Shown: positions 60,175-64,000 of the stretch, piece after piece
Numbering within the stretch: position 1 is the first letter of the stretch
How the letters are laid out: the number at the start of each line of letters is the position of its first letter
Source: Colius striatus
Taxonomy: Eukaryota; Chordata; Aves; Coliiformes; Coliidae
DNA length: 64,000 nt
Assembly: GCF_028858725.1 (NCBI RefSeq)
Contig: NC_084776.1
Coordinates: forward strand, 4,464,001-4,528,000
Direction: 5' to 3'
Program-made: the position numbers and the translations under genes
The notes under the pieces: model-generated
Databases searched by the model: none
What the model saw: the letters and a program-made list of their open reading frames with translations, nothing else
What the model was told of the DNA's origin: nothing

Positions 60175-63100
60175 AAGTAATTCTTGGGTTTAGTCGAAAT
60201 TATCAGCAAGAACTGGTAAATGAGGAAGCTGCCTGGGGTTCCTGAGATGGGAAACGTGGCTTAAAATCCGAGTAATTCTGAATACATGTATAACTGAGCT
60301 CAGACCTACGGCAGAGATCTGTTCAGAGGGCAAAGAGGACAAGGTCTCTGAGTGCATCTGAGTAAGGTCACTGCTCCAGGCAGGTGCACCCATCCCCTGA
60401 TCCTCCCTGGTGGTGTTGGGGTGACCAGCCCCTCTCCTGCAGGTGCTGAGTCTGCAAGGAACGTCTGACATGCCAATGGAGGAATTTTTACAGATGGATT
60501 TTGGGTTTCCCATGAAGCAGAGATGTCCTGATGGATAGGGCCTCTGGCTCTGGGGATGTTGAGTTCCCAGATAGGGACAGTCCCTGGGGTAACCAAGGTT
60601 CACCTGCCTGTTGTACAACTGGCTGATGATAAAACACATGTACAGCCTCCCTGTGATAGTAGTGCCAGTCTAACACACTCTAATCGTGCTGCAAAGCCAA
60701 CCAGATCCTGTTAGGAAGTGATGTCTGTTTTGTCCTCGATTTTAATCCCTTTATTTGCAAGATAAAGAACAGCAAAACGAAAAGGCTGAGAACACTCACA
60801 CTGACTTTGTTATTTTAAATTCACTTCACTTCTTAGAAGTTGTGTAACTTCCTTTTTCACAAGCCTCATAAGAATTGTGTTTGTTGTGCTGTCTGTGCTA
60901 ATGAAGAACAAAATCGAGAAATCTGTTTCTGCAGCTTGGCAGTAGAGGACTCAAAAGTAGAGGGTGGTATTCAAACATCTTCTGCAGAACTCCAGTTTCT
61001 GAATCCATCACTAGCAGACGTTCTGCTTTTCAAAGGAAAACCATGCAAAGGCAGATGTGCTCCTCCAGCACTGGAACAGCTGGCCCCTGGAAGCAGCAGG
61101 ACATTCCTTCACACTCAGTTTCTATCTTAATTCATCTTGTTTTTACCTAAATCCTGTCTACTTGATCATAGCAGTATTTGCAAAGTATGTTGCAAAGTAC
61201 ACTCGTGTCTTTGAGGTTACGATAGTGCCAACTACCTTTCTGTTAATGGAAAGTAGACTTTTTACCACAAGAAAGAAAAGTGATGGCTATACTGGCAAAA
61301 GGATGCTTGGTACTGCCAGATCCCAGATGAATAATGCTAAGCATCCTGAAAAAGGTGCTCACAGAAGCATGCCAGAGGAAATCGGGGCAAAATATTCATA
61401 TTTGGGTGCTTAGAAGAAGATTGCTAAATACATATCTGAGTGCCTAAATCACAATCACTGCTGACTTCAAGTAGCAGCCAGAGTGCCTGCCGAAACCAGG
61501 GGCTCCTGGCCAGGAAACGCTGGGCAGGGTACACTGTTGAAAGGGTTTATGGCAGGACAACCTGCTGATCCTGTACAAAGCACTGCAATTTCTTCTGGAG
61601 CAATTCTGAACAAAGGCTGGCACCTCCTCTGCTCTTCCAGAGGCAGAATCCTTCCTCTGAATCTCACTAACACATTGCTCACAGGCTAGTCACCCTAATG
61701 ACAAGAAACTAGAGCTGAAATGTGAAGAACAGAGACTAATTAATAATGAAGATAATGAGATCACTAGAATGTATATACCAAACCCGCATCTTAATTATCT
61801 CATGAAAACTGGCAACTCCAATCCTGCTTTCAAGGGCCTTTAATCATGCTCTCTCTGATGAATATTGGTGGCTATTTTGCAGATACTTACGTAAAAATAG
61901 CTTTTGTGTGGGTTTTTCCCCTACAATAATAGCTGTTGGAGTTACTACTGCACAGAACTGCCCTGTTTCACAATGAGATATTGCAGACTAGTAATTACAG
62001 CTGGTCTGATCTTCATCTCATCTACTGTCATTTTATTTTGGAGTGCCTCCTTTGAAGCAAATGCAGTGAGACTGGTGTGAATTACTGCAGTATTATTAGG
62101 AATCCCTTTTATTATGACAAAACAAACCAAGAATGATCCCTAATTAAGCTAGTTTCTACAGAAACATAGGGACCATACAGTCCCTGCCCCAGTGATCTTA
62201 CAATCAGAATAGGCAAAGGTAGACTTTAAGGTAGAGAAAAGGGGACAGAGAGGGTGCAGAATGAATGCTCTCCTGGCTTACAATTTGTTTGCATGGCTTG
62301 TTTGAAGCCAGGAGGAGGCTAAGATAGGATGAACACAGGAAAAGCATGGAGCTGCTGAGCTGAAGTCTGCAGAGGGAAAGCAGGCTGCATTTACAGCAGG
62401 TAAATGAGCTTTCTGCACTTCTCTCCCTGCGCTCCCCAACCTTGAATCCCTGGACAGAGTAAGGAGGTCAGCTTCAAACTACAGCTGCATGGGAACATTG
62501 CTGAGGGTGGAGCGAGCTCATCTCAACCCCAGTTCCCACTCCCAAGAAACCAAAACCCCAAGTGTCTACAGAGAGGCTTATTTTAGCGAGTAAGGAAGCA
62601 GATCTTTAGACTCTACACCATGGGGTCCCTTTGATCCCCATTAACATTAATAAGAGCAGAGTGCTCACTTTGCTATCCTCAGGACTATGGCAGGCAGCCT
62701 GGCAGATCAAACAGCACAGGTCAAACGAAGGGCTCGCACAGAAGGCCTCTGTGCAGACGAGAGCATTGAAGGCAGGATGAGGCTGGCTGAGGACCCATTA
62801 GCATCAATTCCTTGGGCCTATAATGAAGTTGAACTTAAATCTATGCAATTATAGCATAAAGACATTTCGGGAGACTTACCCATTGCGGTTGCTAGAGATC
62901 AGCTACTTGCAACCTCTTTGTCATCAGTAGGTTACTTTTTGGTTGCTTAATGCATTTGGAGAGATTTTTATGTGTTCCTCTCCAAAAGTCTGAGGGGCAA
63001 TAAGTCAATAACCAGGGATCCAAAAATAAGGTAATAGGACAGGATATGCAACCCTCTCTGAAAAGGAGTTTATCTTTTGCTCCTGACTGCAACTGTATCG

Positions 63101-64000
63101 TTAGATTTTTCATGTCAGGCTCTGAAGGCATCTCACAATAGTAGCTGTTGAAGCACCTTTGTCAAAAGCATTACAAAAATACACCAGGCACAAAACCTAT
63201 TCTCTCTAGTCATTGTCAAAATGCCCAAAAATAAAACAAAACCCAAACCAACAGGTTACATAAGCAAATTCAAGTGAAAAATATGTACCCTGTCCTTTAG
63301 AAATGGGCTGGGATGCCTGGGCAGGCTGAAGGCATGGACACATTCACTTTGCAGATAAGAGCACAGAAGATGAAAGGGAAGCATGAGCACCTCTCAAACA
63401 CCTCAGAGCTTAAGCCAAAGTGGAGCCAAGATGCTCCATGTTGCATCAAAATGACACACATTTAACTCAGCTGTCTCCACTGTGCCAAATTAACTCTGCT
63501 CCTCTGTGGCTGCAGTGATGGGGGGATTGTATTGGCTGGTTTACCCAAGCAAGCAACAGGCCAGGAGTTAGTTGAAACTGAAGATGTGTCAGAGCAGGGG
63601 ATTCTGACAGCCCCTCTGAGGAATGTGTAGCTCTGCTGGATTTTGCTCTGCATGGTTTGTGTAAGACAGGCTGCTGGCTGAAGAACACACCTTTTGGTAG
63701 TTTCAGCTCCAAGCATGTTTTCATGGCAGAATTTTAAGCTTTTAGCTCCTACTCTGTATAAAATAACTTGTTAGCAGAGGAAAGGAAAAGCAAGGGAATC
63801 AGCTGACCAGGATAAGAATAATTCATGCTCAGCAGTGGCTAATATTTCTTCCATGGCACACAGCTAACAGCAAGGTTGCAGAACAGAGCAGCCTAAAGCA
63901 ACGGAAAGCCTGTACTGAGCTCAAAGGTGCAGCTTCACTTTGGTCCTGTTGCTCATTTGCATTAACATATCTCTTTAATTACACAATCCCATACTATTTC
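60175..64000. other. No gene recognised; probably further RAB11FIP4 upstream intron or intergenic
   Basis: Ordinary AT-moderate sequence without a recognisable exon, RNA gene or mobile element. If RAB11FIP4 exons 1-3 lie right of the window, this is intron on the minus strand. Open frames (up to 149 codons at 60,190-60,639) show no domain. Confidence 0.5.

Overview
The window is vertebrate nuclear DNA, most likely from a bird. Three landmarks set the identity. (1) A multi-exon gene on the minus strand encodes most of RAB11FIP4 (Rab11 family-interacting protein 4). Its 12 exons splice in frame and end in the conserved C-terminal Rab11-binding helix. (2) A tRNA-Thr gene with anticodon CGT lies on the minus strand at about 24.4 kb. 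(3) The miR-193a hairpin lies on the minus strand at about 13.2 kb, with both mature arms matching the mammalian sequences as I know them. RAB11FIP4, tRNA-Thr-CGT and MIR193A occur in this order and orientation on human chromosome 17q11.2, so this is the orthologous segment. A degraded CR1 LINE 3' end and the compact introns fit a bird. The species cannot be named from the sequence.

Layout, left to right (the genes read right to left). 1-12.6 kb is intergenic, with no gene I can support. 12.66-14.9 kb is a large CpG island that contains the miR-193a hairpin near its left edge and is the probable primary-transcript promoter. 15-24 kb is intergenic, with one CR1 fragment and small local duplications. 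24.1-25.3 kb is a second CpG island carrying the tRNA gene, followed by a 19-bp minisatellite. 25.3-30.5 kb is unassigned. 30.5-37.0 kb is the probable long RAB11FIP4 3' UTR, with the best poly(A) signal at about 30.5 kb. 37.0-49.1 kb holds the RAB11FIP4 coding exons corresponding to human exons 4-15 (523 codons plus stop). 49.1-59.8 kb is intronic. 59.6-60.2 kb is a third CpG island that looks like a divergent promoter with an RFX-type X-box. It contains a perfect 38-bp-arm palindrome and a possible non-coding first exon of a short RAB11FIP4 isoform. 60.2-64 kb holds nothing I can assign.

RAB11FIP4 exons 1-3, which carry the EF-hand region in human, were not found and probably lie beyond the right edge. 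RAB11FIP4 acts in recycling-endosome traffic with Rab11. miR-193a is a regulatory RNA and the tRNA serves translation. Their proximity is old synteny, not evidence of a shared pathway. I did not find a new biological system. The most unusual items are the perfect palindrome in the 59.7-kb island, the candidate X-box divergent promoter for an isoform lacking the EF hands, and the higher-order minisatellite beside the tRNA island.
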